In this document: positions 32,644-41,287 of the stretch, in pieces
Numbering within the stretch: the first letter of the stretch is position 1
How the letters are laid out: each line of letters opens with the position of its first letter
From: Deltaproteobacteria bacterium
GTDB taxonomy: Bacteria > Myxococcota > XYA12-FULL-58-9 > JAFGEK01
Direction: 5' to 3'
Length of the DNA: 64,000 nucleotides
NCBI GenBank assembly: GCA_016931625.1
Contig: JAFGEK010000133.1
Span: 1 to 64,000 of the forward strand
The notes under the pieces: generated by a model
Databases searched by the model: none
What the model was told of the DNA's origin: nothing
Seen by the model: the letters and a program-made list of their open reading frames with translations, nothing else
Translations under genes and position numbers: made by a program

Positions 32644-33294
32644 CTACATTTTTCGATACACTCCAACCACTACACCAATAATTTGAACATTTTTAAAATG
32701 TTTTTTATGAACATAAATCGGTTTAAGACGACTATTAGCAGGCTGTAAGCGAATACGATCACCTTCAGGATAATAACGTTTAACTGTTGCTTCGCCTTCG
32801 ATAATCACGACAACAACTTCACCACGCTCTGCAACTTCACGTTTACGTACAAAAATGTAGTCGCCATCATGAATACCATCTTCAATCATCGAATCACCGA
32901 CAACTTTTAAAGCAAATACCTTGCGACCATCACCAAGTAAAACCGAATCTACTACTACACTGCCGGTCGCTTGCTCTTCGGCTAAAATAGGCTCACCCGC
33001 AGCAACCCGCCCTAAAATAGGCACAGCAATACCCTCGCCACGAGAGCCAATCGCTCTCACGACACCGGCTCCCGCTTGTTGCACTGGAGTAAGTGCCCGT
33101 GATTTACGCTCGTTGTGAGTAAGATAACCTTTGCGTTTTAGAGCTTTTAGGTGATCGGCAACACCATTAGTAGAACGAATGCCCAGATGCTCGCCAATTT
33201 CTCTAATTGTGGGCGGATAACCCCAAACTCGAATGCGATCTTGAATAAATTCATAAATTTCGCGCTGCCGGGGAGTAATATCAGCATCAGTCAT
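32644..33294 (-). CDS. lexA: LexA repressor
   Basis: 216 aa SOS repressor. The winged-helix DNA-binding part covers residues 1-70 ([23 protein letters not shown]). The self-cleavage site is Ala99-Gly100 in RVAAGEP, and the Ser/Lys dyad is S135 (GDSM) and K172 (ATVKRYY). All are at the family's positions. AAGGAG before ATG 33294 supports the start. The divergent neighbour is a sigma factor. I looked for a LexA operator in 33295-33515 and found only loose GAAC/GTTC words, none convincing. Confidence 0.95.
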   Translation of the reverse strand: MTDADITPRQREIYEFIQDRIRVWGYPPTIREIGEHLGIRSTNGVADHLKALKRKGYLTHNERKSRALTPVQQAGAGVVRAIGSRGEGIAVPILGRVAAGEPILAEEQATGSVVVDSVLLGDGRKVFALKVVGDSMIEDGIHDGDYIFVRKREVAERGEVVVVIIEGEATVKRYYPEGDRIRLQPANSRLKPIYVHKKHFKNVQIIGVVVGVYRKM

Positions 33295-33515
33295 TAGCCT
33301 TAAGCTCCTTAATTAAGCGTTAGGCAAAAAGAAAAGATCTATTTGCTGATATACCTGAACATTAGAGCAGGTGTCAAATTTATTATTTTGCAAATCTTAA
33401 TATTAGCAATACGAAATATCTTGCAAAATGTTCACTAGTAATAAAGTGATGGTTTGCTCAAATCTGTTGAAATCGATAAATGAGCTCAACATTAACTTCA
33501 TGATACTCTAGCATT

Positions 33516-34295
33516 GTGGCGATTCGTAAGGTAGGTATAAAGGCCAAGGCACAAGAACTAAACATGTATTTGGCAAAAAATAAATGTCTACTCGAAGCCT
33601 TTAAGGCTGGGGACCGTGAGGCGATGGATGATGTCTATCGTCATTATTTACCTGGTCTTACTAGCTTTTTACGCAAAGGTTTTACTTTTCGCAGTGGTCA
33701 CGGTCAATATTATTTTAAAGGCATTCAAGAAGTCGCTGATTTAAAATCTGCAGTACAAGAAGTTTTTCGTCGCGCTTTTGAAGAAAAAGCTCGCATCTCA
33801 TATAATGGCATTAATTCTTTTAGCAACTGGGTGCTCGCCATCGGGCGCAATATGATTATTAATCAGTTTCGCAATCGCGAGATTGCCCTCTCTGATTATA
33901 TTTCTCCCGCCGATGAACGCAGTCACTCTAACTTTTTAGATGATTCTGTTTCTGAAGAATTCTCGGGTTTACTCTATGCTCAAAACACCCTTCGCCAAGA
34001 TACCCAGGTAGAAAACGTTGAGCTTAAAAGCTTAATCGATAAGTTTATGGGTGAGCTAACTGAGCATGACCGTGAATTGCTGATGCTACGCTTTGCCGAA
34101 GGTAAAGGCCAAGAAGAAACGGCTAATCTATTAAATTCAACACGTATGCGCGTACGTACTGCCGAAGCAAAACTACGCAGTCGCCTGCGCGCTTATTTGC
34201 GCAACTCTGGCTATATCGATCATCTACCTAATGCTAAAACTGACGATGATGATGAAAATGAAAATGAAAATGAGATGAGCACCTATAGCGAATAA
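33516..34295 (+). CDS. sigma-70 family (ECF-like) sigma factor
   Basis: 259 aa. Residues about 25-125 look like sigma region 2 (LLEAFKAGDREAMDDVYRHYLPGL, FSNWVLAIGRNMIINQFR). Residues 180-240 resemble region 4 (LTEHDRELLMLRFAEGKGQEETANLL...AEAKLRSRLRAYLR), the -35 binding helix-turn-helix. The C-terminal tail is acidic (DDDDENENENE). The start is GTG 33516, or ATG 33564. No anti-sigma gene is adjacent. The next gene, convergent, is the giant VWA lipoprotein. It is a plausible regulator of surface genes, but nothing here proves that. Confidence 0.8.
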   Translation: MAIRKVGIKAKAQELNMYLAKNKCLLEAFKAGDREAMDDVYRHYLPGLTSFLRKGFTFRSGHGQYYFKGIQEVADLKSAVQEVFRRAFEEKARISYNGINSFSNWVLAIGRNMIINQFRNREIALSDYISPADERSHSNFLDDSVSEEFSGLLYAQNTLRQDTQVENVELKSLIDKFMGELTEHDRELLMLRFAEGKGQEETANLLNSTRMRVRTAEAKLRSRLRAYLRNSGYIDHLPNAKTDDDDENENENEMSTYSE

Positions 34296-34307
34296 AAAAA
34301 CTTATTC
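34290..34307. terminator. short convergent hairpin, weak
   Basis: GAATAA (34290-34295) and TTATTC (34302-34307) with loop AAAAAAC. The stop codons of both convergent genes lie in or beside the stems. A bidirectional attenuation element is possible, but the stem is only six A/T-rich pairs. Confidence 0.25.
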
Positions 34308-37300
34308 TGCATCCGCGCAACCAAGAGAAATATATGGCACCGCTTTTTTATTACTAATAGTGTCACATATCGTATCGCGGAATGCTAAGGTAGAAGTAAG
34401 TCGGTCATAAGTCCAAGTACTGGCACTACGAACTATTGGACATGGGTTTTTACCCTGACAATTACCTGGCAAAACTTCGCCATCGTTATATTTTAAAAAC
34501 GCTTGAATACGCGAATCATCTTGCGGTGGTGGCTTAATCACAAATGTACAGTATGCAAGCTCAGAAGCTATTTCATCAAATGCCTTTTTAAGTGATTCTT
34601 CTTCGTCAGCTAGATAATAACAAGTGCCAGCTTGAGTGCAGGTTTGGGCGTTGACACCAACACATGTTTTACTGCGATACCAGTAACAACCACTGCTTAG
34701 GCAATTACTATAACTTAAAGGCTGACAATAGACGTCATCACCAGTGCAGACGCCATCTTGCCAAACACATTTTGCAATACATTGATTATAGTCTATGATA
34801 TTGCTACATTTGCTATCACTACCAGTGCATACGCCTTTAGAGTAACAATTTAATTGACACTGCGCTTGCGTACGTGATCCGCATAAAGAATTATTACCGG
34901 TGCAATAGCCATCCCACCCACAAGTAGCGTTACAAGCTTCTGGTTTATTATCGTAAGCGGCACAAGTGGTATTATCTGCTGTACAAAAACCTTCAGTAGC
35001 CCAGTAACAACCATTGTTGCGACAACTACCTTGGTCAAAATATTTATTATAACAACCATCAAAATCACCAACGCATTTATTATGAGCTACATCATAAATA
35101 CATTTTGAAATACAGCGCCCATAATTACCTTCAGCATTGCATAATGCCTCCTCGCCATCGTTGCCCGCGTCAACGCATTTTGCATGCCAAGTACATCCCG
35201 AGCTACTACAAGTATCAGATGTCTTTTGCATACATGCAGTATCATCACCTTCGCATTTTTTACTAATATCATTCCATATGCATGTAGTAGCCAGACATGA
35301 ATTCATAGGCACAGCATCACAACCTACATCACCATCACAAACACTTGTCCAACTGCAATCTAAAGCGCATTTATCTGGCTCTTTTTCTTTGGCGCATTGT
35401 GAATCATAACCAGAACAAGTGCTGGCGCCATTAATCCAAGCACAACGTGCTTCACAGGTTAGCTGCTCTTTAAATGCATCACAGCCACTATCATCTGGTA
35501 AACACTTGCCAGTATTATTCTGCCAGGTGCAGTTAGTACCTTTGCATGCAGAGCTATCATTATCCATAGTAGCGCAGAAAGCGGCATTGCCCACGCAATT
35601 AGCACCATCCCACATACAGCCGCCGTTTTCGCAGGTCTTTTCATTTAAGCTGCGTGCTGAACAAACATCATCATCATCGCTGCAAAGCGAAGTACCCCCA
35701 TGCACCGCATAGCAATTTAATTTTTCGGAACGTACTCCAAAACCAATAATGTAAGTGCGAATCGATGGTTCTAAATCACGTAACTTATCTAATGCATTAT
35801 AAACATAAGTTGCTGCATTATCTACATTGGTGCCGCATTGAGGATGGCAATTAGCATTACCATCAGTAACCAACACAATTGAATTGGTGTTATCGGCATT
35901 ACCTATACCTACATTCACTATATTATCTGCAATATTATTTAAAGTTTCGGCAGTCGGAGTAAATCCGCCCGGGCAATCACTATCTAGATAATTTTTAATA
36001 GAATCGCTTTTATTTTCATCTACCGAAACATTTACCCCGCCTGGTGTACAGTTATAATGATCACCAGTATCGCAAGTATAATTATCACAGAAATCGCCGC
36101 AAAAACCATTGCCTGGATTAAGGTTGGAATCACAACGCTCTGGGAAGGTGCCTAAACCAAAACGAATTAAGTCTTTATAAGAATCAAGTAAGGCCCCAAT
36201 TGCATTTTTTGCATGATCCCAACGAGTTTTAGTTTGAACCATTTCACTCATGCTTGTTGAACGATCAAGCAGCATGAGCAAGTTATTTGAAATCAGGTGA
36301 TTCGCACCATCAACACAGCCACAAGTACAATCAAGCTGACAAGTGCCATCGCTAGTACAAGCTTGCCCAGAAGCACAGTCTATTGAATTTACACAATAAC
36401 CAGTTGGTATGCAGGCCCCTGCATCGCTACAAATATAACCAGGGGGACAAGTGCCTTGACAGCCACCATTACAAGCGCCCGTACATTCATTACTCGAAGA
36501 ATTTTTAGGCGCACATTGCCATGTTGTTTGATCACAATAAAAACCATTAGTAGTTAAACAATCATTATCATCAAGACACGCATCGGTTTTTATACAAACT
36601 TCTTTAGCAAGATTGCATTTTTCGCCTTGAGGGCAGCATGTTTTATTCTCTTGGCAACATAATAATTTGCTAGCTGAACAATTTGGAATGTTACCATCAT
36701 TTATTACAAAATTATTGGAGTTACACTCTGCGTTAGCCCTAAGTACACATTGGTCCCCAGTGCAATTATGCCCAGGCGGACAATCGCGATAATCACAACA
36801 AGCATTTTTGGCAGTACATTTATTAGATTTACAGCAGTACTCACTTTCGCTATCACAGTCATTATCATTAAGACATTTATCTTCGGGGATACAGGTTTTT
36901 GTGACACTGCATTTTTTACCTTTAGCACAATCGCCTTTATCGCAGCAATCACCATAGGGTAAACACTCGCCACATACCGAACAATATTTGCCTGATTCGC
37001 AGCTGCCTTTAAGATGATCAGGGCCACAGGGTAAAAGATGGCAATCGCCAAATTCACAAGCGAAATCTTCTTCGCAACTACCACACCAGTTATCAGAATC
37101 ACAGGTGGCTGTTACACAATTACCACTAAGGCAATCTTGACCAGCCGGACATAAACCATCTTTAGGAAAATCTTTACATGGGCGTTCAGCTATAGCGCGA
37201 CAGGCGCCTTCAAAACATGCCGTGCCAGAAGGACAACAACCAGGTTCGCTAGCACTGCAGCGCACTTCTACGCAGGTGCCAGAAACACAAACCTTGCCTT

Positions 37301-37661
37301 TGGCACAAGTACCTTGTTGGTTTTTTGGGGAGCATTTATTTTCATTGGTGATAGCAATACATTTACAATCAAGGCAGCCTTGGGTTTCGTTACAATCCGC
37401 ACAACATTTGCTCATATCACTCAAACACGAGCCACGCACACAATCTTGATTATCAGGGCAGAAGCCTTGATGATTACTGGGACTACACTCGTTAGTTATT
37501 TTTTTACATGTGCCATCATCAAGACAAACTTCGTCGTTAGCACATGTTATTTGCTCGGGGCATTTGCGCGCATCATTAACAATAATGCTGCCGCTACAAC
37601 CAGTTAGAATTAAAAGATAAAATGATAGCCTATAAGATAAAATATAATTCTTCATACGCAT
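34302..37661 (-). CDS. VWA lipoprotein with twelve Cys-rich repeats inside the VWA fold
   Basis: About 1119 aa from ATG 37661 (MRMKNY); a longer frame starts at 37691, and residue numbers here count from that longer frame. The lipobox is LILTGC, so it is probably lipid-anchored and periplasmic or surface-exposed. Residues 45-460 are a Cys-rich stalk of EGF/keratin-like modules. A VWA domain begins at about 468 with the MIDAS motif DRSTS (476-480), the Thr in GGFTPTAE and the Asp in LVTDGN (610). From about 677 to 1020 it is interrupted by twelve repeats of the pattern C-x(6-9)-C-x(2-4)-C-x-(W/Y)-x(n)-C. The final VWA helix (SLKKAFDEIASEL) follows at about 1032. Ligand unknown; adhesion is inferred. 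Confidence 0.8.
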   Translation of the reverse strand: MRMKNYILSYRLSFYLLILTGCSGSIIVNDARKCPEQITCANDEVCLDDGTCKKITNECSPSNHQGFCPDNQDCVRGSCLSDMSKCCADCNETQGCLDCKCIAITNENKCSPKNQQGTCAKGKVCVSGTCVEVRCSASEPGCCPSGTACFEGACRAIAERPCKDFPKDGLCPAGQDCLSGNCVTATCDSDNWCGSCEEDFACEFGDCHLLPCGPDHLKGSCESGKYCSVCGECLPYGDCCDKGDCAKGKKCSVTKTCIPEDKCLNDNDCDSESEYCCKSNKCTAKNACCDYRDCPPGHNCTGDQCVLRANAECNSNNFVINDGNIPNCSASKLLCCQENKTCCPQGEKCNLAKEVCIKTDACLDDNDCLTTNGFYCDQTTWQCAPKNSSSNECTGACNGGCQGTCPPGYICSDAGACIPTGYCVNSIDCASGQACTSDGTCQLDCTCGCVDGANHLISNNLLMLLDRSTSMSEMVQTKTRWDHAKNAIGALLDSYKDLIRFGLGTFPERCDSNLNPGNGFCGDFCDNYTCDTGDHYNCTPGGVNVSVDENKSDSIKNYLDSDCPGGFTPTAETLNNIADNIVNVGIGNADNTNSIVLVTDGNANCHPQCGTNVDNAATYVYNALDKLRDLEPSIRTYIIGFGVRSEKLNCYAVHGGTSLCSDDDDVCSARSLNEKTCENGGCMWDGANCVGNAAFCATMDNDSSACKGTNCTWQNNTGKCLPDDSGCDAFKEQLTCEARCAWINGASTCSGYDSQCAKEKEPDKCALDCSWTSVCDGDVGCDAVPMNSCLATTCIWNDISKKCEGDDTACMQKTSDTCSSSGCTWHAKCVDAGNDGEEALCNAEGNYGRCISKCIYDVAHNKCVGDFDGCYNKYFDQGSCRNNGCYWATEGFCTADNTTCAAYDNKPEACNATCGWDGYCTGNNSLCGSRTQAQCQLNCYSKGVCTGSDSKCSNIIDYNQCIAKCVWQDGVCTGDDVYCQPLSYSNCLSSGCYWYRSKTCVGVNAQTCTQAGTCYYLADEEESLKKAFDEIASELAYCTFVIKPPPQDDSRIQAFLKYNDGEVLPGNCQGKNPCPIVRSASTWTYDRLTSTLAFRDTICDTISNKKAVPYISLGCADAE

Positions 37662-37807
37662 ACAGTAGCATACCAAAACTACCATGACCATAGGATTAAA
37701 ACTGTGTCACTATGTAATGTTTAAATTCCATATTTATTAGATATTATTAAGTAGTTTTAACACTTATGCTTAAAGGGTAATATAATGCTTTTTTAAGTAG
37801 TTTCCTT

Positions 37808-39028
37808 TTAAAATCTGGAGGTTAGCCATTTAATAATTTTGTTTGTAGTGCTAATAAAGCTGCGTGGTAATGCTGCGCGCAAATCAAAAATTGCAGCACC
37901 AAGCGCACCTAATGCAACACCAACCAACAAAGCCAACGCTATCCACAGCATTACTTGTAAAAAACGATCACTATTTTTATGTAATTGTTTGTGATCCATA
38001 ACCAACGAAGGTAGTCGCTTATCAAGCGGCGCTAATGTTTTTAGCCATGACATAATCGAGTCGGCGACCCCGTGATCACGGTCTTTTAGCGCTACTTTTA
38101 AATCACGTAACAAAACATTAATTGAGCGTTGTCGTTGTTCAATAGCATAGCCCGCAGGATTTGCCTCGTATAACGCTAGCTCTTGTCGTACTTCAGTGAC
38201 ACCGTGACTTGGCAGTACGGCCAAAATTTTTGCTCGTACCTCTTGTGCACTTTGCGGGCGCGCCTTGGGACGAGAATCAAGGCAACGCTCAACTAAATCA
38301 GCAAACCCCGGTGAAAGTAGGGGGTTAATCTCACGGACCGGCTGTACCCGAGCATTTTTGAGATTATGATAAATGTCATCTACAGTCCTACCCTCAAAAG
38401 GCAACTTACCCGTAGTGATACAATATAATAGTGCCCCTAATGAAAAAATGTCGGTACGATGGTCGATTTGCTTGCCAGAGAATTGCTCAGGCGCCATAAA
38501 TCCAGGAGTACCCATAATGCGAGTTTGCGTACGTACGGTAGTAATACCCAAAGACGAACTACTAGCTACTGCCTTAACAATACCAAAGTCAGATAAAACT
38601 ACCCGGCCCTGATGCAACAATACATTTTCTGGTTTGATATCACGATGTACAATTTGGTTGTTGTGAGCATGCGTTAATGCCAGACAGAGTTCATGCCCAA
38701 TGCATAACGCCGTTGGTTCTGAAGTATTACCATTTTGTCTAACTAAAGCGTCAAGCGATGGACCTGACACATATTCCATCACCAAAAATAAATCAGCGAC
38801 CTTTTCACCACTAAAATCATATAATTCAACAATATTAGGATGCTTTAATGCCGCAATCGCACGCGCCTCAAGGCGAAAACGACGAATAGCTTCTTCGTCA
38901 GCATTGGTAGTTAGTACTTTGATCGCAACCTGACGCCCAACTTTGGGATCAAAACCCAAATAGACTCGGCCCATCGAACCTTGGCCGATGAGGCGTTTTA
39001 CTTGGTAACGATCAATAAATAGGCTCAC
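37808..39028 (-). CDS. eukaryote-like Ser/Thr protein kinase
   Basis: 406 aa. Kinase domain at residues 8-270 with G-loop GQGSMG, Lys in VAIKVL, catalytic loop HRDIKPEN, DFG and the APE motif as APEQFSG. C-terminal to it is a ~90-aa linker, then one membrane helix (about 362-384, VMLWIALALLVGVALGALG) and a short outside tail. No PASTA or other sensor domain. The topology is a cytosolic kinase tethered to the membrane. No phosphatase is adjacent. Confidence 0.9.
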   Translation of the reverse strand: MSLFIDRYQVKRLIGQGSMGRVYLGFDPKVGRQVAIKVLTTNADEEAIRRFRLEARAIAALKHPNIVELYDFSGEKVADLFLVMEYVSGPSLDALVRQNGNTSEPTALCIGHELCLALTHAHNNQIVHRDIKPENVLLHQGRVVLSDFGIVKAVASSSSLGITTVRTQTRIMGTPGFMAPEQFSGKQIDHRTDIFSLGALLYCITTGKLPFEGRTVDDIYHNLKNARVQPVREINPLLSPGFADLVERCLDSRPKARPQSAQEVRAKILAVLPSHGVTEVRQELALYEANPAGYAIEQRQRSINVLLRDLKVALKDRDHGVADSIMSWLKTLAPLDKRLPSLVMDHKQLHKNSDRFLQVMLWIALALLVGVALGALGAAIFDLRAALPRSFISTTNKIIKWLTSRF

Positions 39029-39065
39029 TTAGCACCTAAACATTATTTAAAAGCAAAAATAACTT

Positions 39066-39926
39066 TTAAGCTAATTTATTTATAAACCGGCTAATGTTTT
39101 TGTGCACTAACTCGTGTTTTTCTAAAAGTGCTAAATGCGTACCTTCGGGTACGATTAGCAATTTAGAATTCGGCAAAAGCTTATGCATGTGACAAGATAA
39201 TTTCATAGGAGTAAAAGTATCGTTAGTGCCAGCAACAATTAAAGTTGGAATAGTAATATTAACAAGTTGATCAAGCATGGTATGATTGTTGGCACTCTGG
39301 GCCAATCGTACAAATGATAATAAATCCATTTCTGCTAAATGACGAAAATATGCTTTTAAATCGACTCGTTGCAATAAATGTGGGTTAACTTCATAATGCA
39401 TTGACAGATAAAAAACTATTTCTGAAGTCACTATTCGCTGCCACCAACGTCGCGTGAAATACGGCCAAGTTTCAACCGCCGCGTGCAAAAACCAAAAAAC
39501 TCGACCGAGCAGTTTGCAATTATGAAAAGTATTTAAAGGTGAACCAAAAGACCCACAAATAGGGATTAGCGCAAGTACCTGATCAGGAAAATGCAAAGCA
39601 AAATCAAGAATAACTTGGCAACCTAACGAATGTCCGATCAATATGGCCTTATCGATCGCCAAAGCTTTAAAGATTTGCTTAAGATCATTACGTACGGCGG
39701 TAAAAGTCATGTTATCGGCAGAAACGGGGATTTTGGATAAACCATGACCACGATAGTGCCAACGTACAATACGAAAACACGGTGCAAAATACTGAACCAA
39801 ATAACGCCAAACAAAACCATCACAACCTAAACCATCACATAAAATTAAAGTTATCGGCCCATTACCAATCTCATAAATATAAAGCTCAGTGCAATCAAAT
39901 GAGCGAATAAAACGCCCGCGTTCCAT
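39066..39926 (-). CDS. alpha/beta hydrolase
   Basis: About 286 aa from ATG 39926 (MERGRFIR); a longer frame begins at 39953. The fold's landmarks are clear: oxyanion turn GLGCDGFVW, nucleophile elbow GHSLGCQ, a late Asp in AGTNDTFTP and catalytic His in EGTHLALLE. It belongs to the esterase/lipase/haloperoxidase class; the substrate cannot be told. The gene is divergent from the GH43 gene, and they share a short spacer. Confidence 0.8.
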   Translation of the reverse strand: MERGRFIRSFDCTELYIYEIGNGPITLILCDGLGCDGFVWRYLVQYFAPCFRIVRWHYRGHGLSKIPVSADNMTFTAVRNDLKQIFKALAIDKAILIGHSLGCQVILDFALHFPDQVLALIPICGSFGSPLNTFHNCKLLGRVFWFLHAAVETWPYFTRRWWQRIVTSEIVFYLSMHYEVNPHLLQRVDLKAYFRHLAEMDLLSFVRLAQSANNHTMLDQLVNITIPTLIVAGTNDTFTPMKLSCHMHKLLPNSKLLIVPEGTHLALLEKHELVHKNISRFINKLA

Positions 39927-40032
39927 TACTATTATCGTAGCGCAAAATACCACCTATCAACCAACAATGTTATACTTCAACTTTATTCAAGGGCTTGTCG
40001 AAGGCTACTTATGCGCGTTAGATTGTCTGCCC

Positions 40033-41133
40033 ATGAAAGCACCTTATTATAATTTTTGTCTTTTAGCTTTATTGGTTGCAAACGCTGCATGCAGCACCAG
40101 TAATAAACCTCCGCAACCAACCACTAAAAATGATAGCAATACATCACTGCAAGAGTGTATTGGCCCAGTACCGTTTAAAACACCTTTAATATCTAATATT
40201 TATACTGCTGATCCTTCAGCCCATGTTTTTGACGGCAAAATCTATATTTATCCTTCACACGATTTAGATGATAACCCCCCGTCATCAAATCAAGGCGATC
40301 ACTTCGGCATGAAAGACTATCGTGTCTTTTCACTAAATTCGATGCAATGCGGACCTCTCATCGATCATGGTGAAGCACTTAATATTGAGAATGTACCATG
40401 GGCGCAAAAACAAATGTGGGCTCCTGATGCCGCATTTAAAAACGGCACTTATTTTTTATATTTTCCGGCTAAAGATAAAAACGGTATCTTTCGCATAGGA
40501 GTAGCAGCAAGCCCATCGCCTACCGGCCCGTTTACTGCTCAGCCACAACCAATACCAGGTAGTTATAGTATTGATCCTGCAGTTTTTGTTGATGATGACG
40601 GTACTGCTTATATGTACTTCGGCGGTCTTTGGGGTGGGCAATTACAAAATTGGCGTACCGGGGCTTATTCAGCCGATGGGGTAATACCAGGCGCCGGCGA
40701 ACCTGCCTTAGGACCACGGATTGCTAAATTAACTGACGATATGCTGCACTTTGATGGCGATATTAAAGAAGCGCAAATTGTTGACCCCGAAGGTAATCCA
40801 ATAGCAGGGGATGATTGGTTGCGTTTCTTTTTTGAAGGCGCTTGGATGCATAAATACAAAGGCCAATATTATTTGTCATATTCTACCGGCCCGACACATT
40901 ACCTAGTCTATGCTACTAGCGATAAACCAACTGGCCCGTTTACCTATCGCGGGCGCTTGCTTAATCCGGTTAAAGGTTGGACTACTCATCATTCTATTGT
41001 TGAATATGATGGCGCTTGGTACATCTTTTATCACGATAGCTCGTTATCGGGCGAAGATAATAAACGCTGCATTAAAGTTGCACCACTAACGTATAACGCC
41101 GATGGTAGCATTAAAATTATTGATCCTGATTAA
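40033..41133 (+). CDS. glycoside hydrolase family 43 lipoprotein
   Basis: About 366 aa from ATG 40033; longer frames exist at 39967 and 39889. The start is preferred because MKAPYYNFCLLALLVANAAC is a lipoprotein signal with lipobox. The five-bladed propeller family signatures are present: ADPSAHVFDG (catalytic base Asp), IDPAVFVDDDG (pKa-tuning Asp) and EGAWMHKY (general acid Glu). Related enzymes hydrolyse arabinose- or xylose-containing polymers. It is anchored in the outer membrane or inner leaflet and could release sugar from plant-type glycans. No other carbohydrate genes are close. Confidence 0.85.
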   Translation: MKAPYYNFCLLALLVANAACSTSNKPPQPTTKNDSNTSLQECIGPVPFKTPLISNIYTADPSAHVFDGKIYIYPSHDLDDNPPSSNQGDHFGMKDYRVFSLNSMQCGPLIDHGEALNIENVPWAQKQMWAPDAAFKNGTYFLYFPAKDKNGIFRIGVAASPSPTGPFTAQPQPIPGSYSIDPAVFVDDDGTAYMYFGGLWGGQLQNWRTGAYSADGVIPGAGEPALGPRIAKLTDDMLHFDGDIKEAQIVDPEGNPIAGDDWLRFFFEGAWMHKYKGQYYLSYSTGPTHYLVYATSDKPTGPFTYRGRLLNPVKGWTTHHSIVEYDGAWYIFYHDSSLSGEDNKRCIKVAPLTYNADGSIKIIDPD

Positions 41134-41287
41134 GACCTTATTCTTCTGAGATCGCCGCTTTTGCTAATATTCCCTCAGCAACCTTACTCAAACAAACGAG
41201 TCTTACAAAAATACTGCTCTGGGCTAGTAGATCGCATTCGGATTGTGTTAGTTTCGCAATGATTCGATGATGGAGGACAAAGTTTAC

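Noticed and set aside
33295-33515. LexA operator near lexA
   Set aside because: Only scattered GAAC/GTTC words; no convincing palindrome of any known LexA type.
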